Positions 13,482 to 13,820 of a stretch of DNA of 13,820 nt are shown piece by piece; the first letter of the stretch is position 1, and each line of letters opens with the position of its first letter. Under the pieces are notes generated by a model. It searched no databases and had not been told where the DNA came from. It worked only from the letters and a program-made list of their open reading frames with translations. This DNA comes from Bacteroidota bacterium (GTDB taxonomy: Bacteria; Bacteroidota; Bacteroidia; Chitinophagales; Chitinophagaceae). Both the position numbers and the translations under genes were made by a program. Where the stretch lies: assembly GCA_023430465.1 (NCBI GenBank), contig JAEZAM010000013.1:1-13820 (forward strand), given 5' to 3'.

Positions 13482-13820
13482 TTATTTACGGATCGTGACT
13501 TTTGTTCCCGGTCCTGCAAAGCCGTATATCTCACCGACGTCTGCGTTCTTCATTGAAACACAGCCCAAAGTCCAGTTTTTATATCTATCGATCACGAAGT
13601 CTTCACGAGGCCAGGTGCCATGGATACCGATCGAGCCACCGATTGAAGCGGAAGCTGGTATCTCGCCTCGTCTTTTGCGCTCATTGAACCGCTCCCGGCT
13701 TTCTTTTGTAGGATAATCGATGCCAAGGAAGCGATGCCATTTTTCATGAATACGTTTATTGGCGATCTTGAATTCTCCCTCCGGCGTGTTTTATGTCTCT
13801 TATAAACATCTTACGCTGCC
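13482..13820 (-). CDS. L,D-transpeptidase (YkuD family), 5'-partial, apparent frameshift
   Basis: Read on the minus strand, the frame ending at the TAA at 13484-13482 gives the C-terminal half of a YkuD-type catalytic domain: TPEGEFKIANKR, WHRFLGIDYP, then SIGIHGTW with the conserved His, and WTLGCVSMKN with the catalytic Cys, ending GTKVTIRK. These enzymes make 3-3 peptidoglycan cross-links or attach proteins to the wall; other members hydrolyse such links. Upstream of TPEG this frame meets a TAA (13793-13791), but the +1 frame continues as RKMFIRDIK, fitting the family pattern D-x-K-TPEG. One extra base near 13788 would explain this. Whether it is a real lesion or a sequence error near a contig end cannot be told. 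The N-terminus lies beyond the window. The gene is convergent with acs. Confidence 0.82.

Overview
The window comes from a member of the Bacteroidota, most likely the Chitinophagia (Chitinophagaceae-like). The evidence is a GldA-type ABC ATPase, a 2-oxoacid:ferredoxin oxidoreductase with fused gamma and alpha domains, a two-domain secreted M16 peptidase, weak Shine-Dalgarno signals, and repeated matches to the Bacteroidota -7 promoter box (TAnnTTTG) just upstream of start codons. The genus-level placement is inference. Most of the region is ordinary chromosomal housekeeping. I see no phage, defence, CRISPR, IS element or RNA gene.

Layout, left to right. 1-66: low-complexity CCAGC-rich non-coding DNA. 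79-714 (+): beta-carbonic anhydrase. 756-3347 (+): a tight cluster of gldA, eno and an FtsB/DivIC-like septum gene. 3436-3669 (+): a small helical protein of unknown function with its own promoter, closed by a strong terminator at 3688. 3756-4418 (+): endonuclease III. 4477-6321 (-): korA, convergent with nth, with no korB beside it. 6322-6468: divergent promoter region. 6469-9321 (+): secreted M16 peptidase, closed by a UUCG-capped terminator. 9373-9660: an intergenic repeat region with two copies of a composite element, each holding three 18-bp-spaced units of GTTGTCAACCTTT. 9652-11351 (-): an MHS-type MFS transporter followed, after 2 nt, by a small two-helix membrane protein. 11433-13370 (+): acetyl-CoA synthetase, divergent from the transporter. 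13482-13820 (-): the 3' part of a YkuD L,D-transpeptidase gene with an apparent frameshift, running off the window.

Several genes serve central carbon metabolism: enolase, acetyl-CoA synthetase, the ferredoxin-linked 2-oxoacid oxidoreductase and carbonic anhydrase. The acs / MFS / small two-helix protein arrangement resembles the acs-yjcH-actP logic of enterobacteria with a different transporter family, so a monocarboxylate uptake and activation module is a reasonable hypothesis. The least explained DNA is the repeat array at 9427-9660. The recurrent placement of the -7 box within about 5-16 nt of start codons suggests leaderless or very short-leader mRNAs for many genes here.
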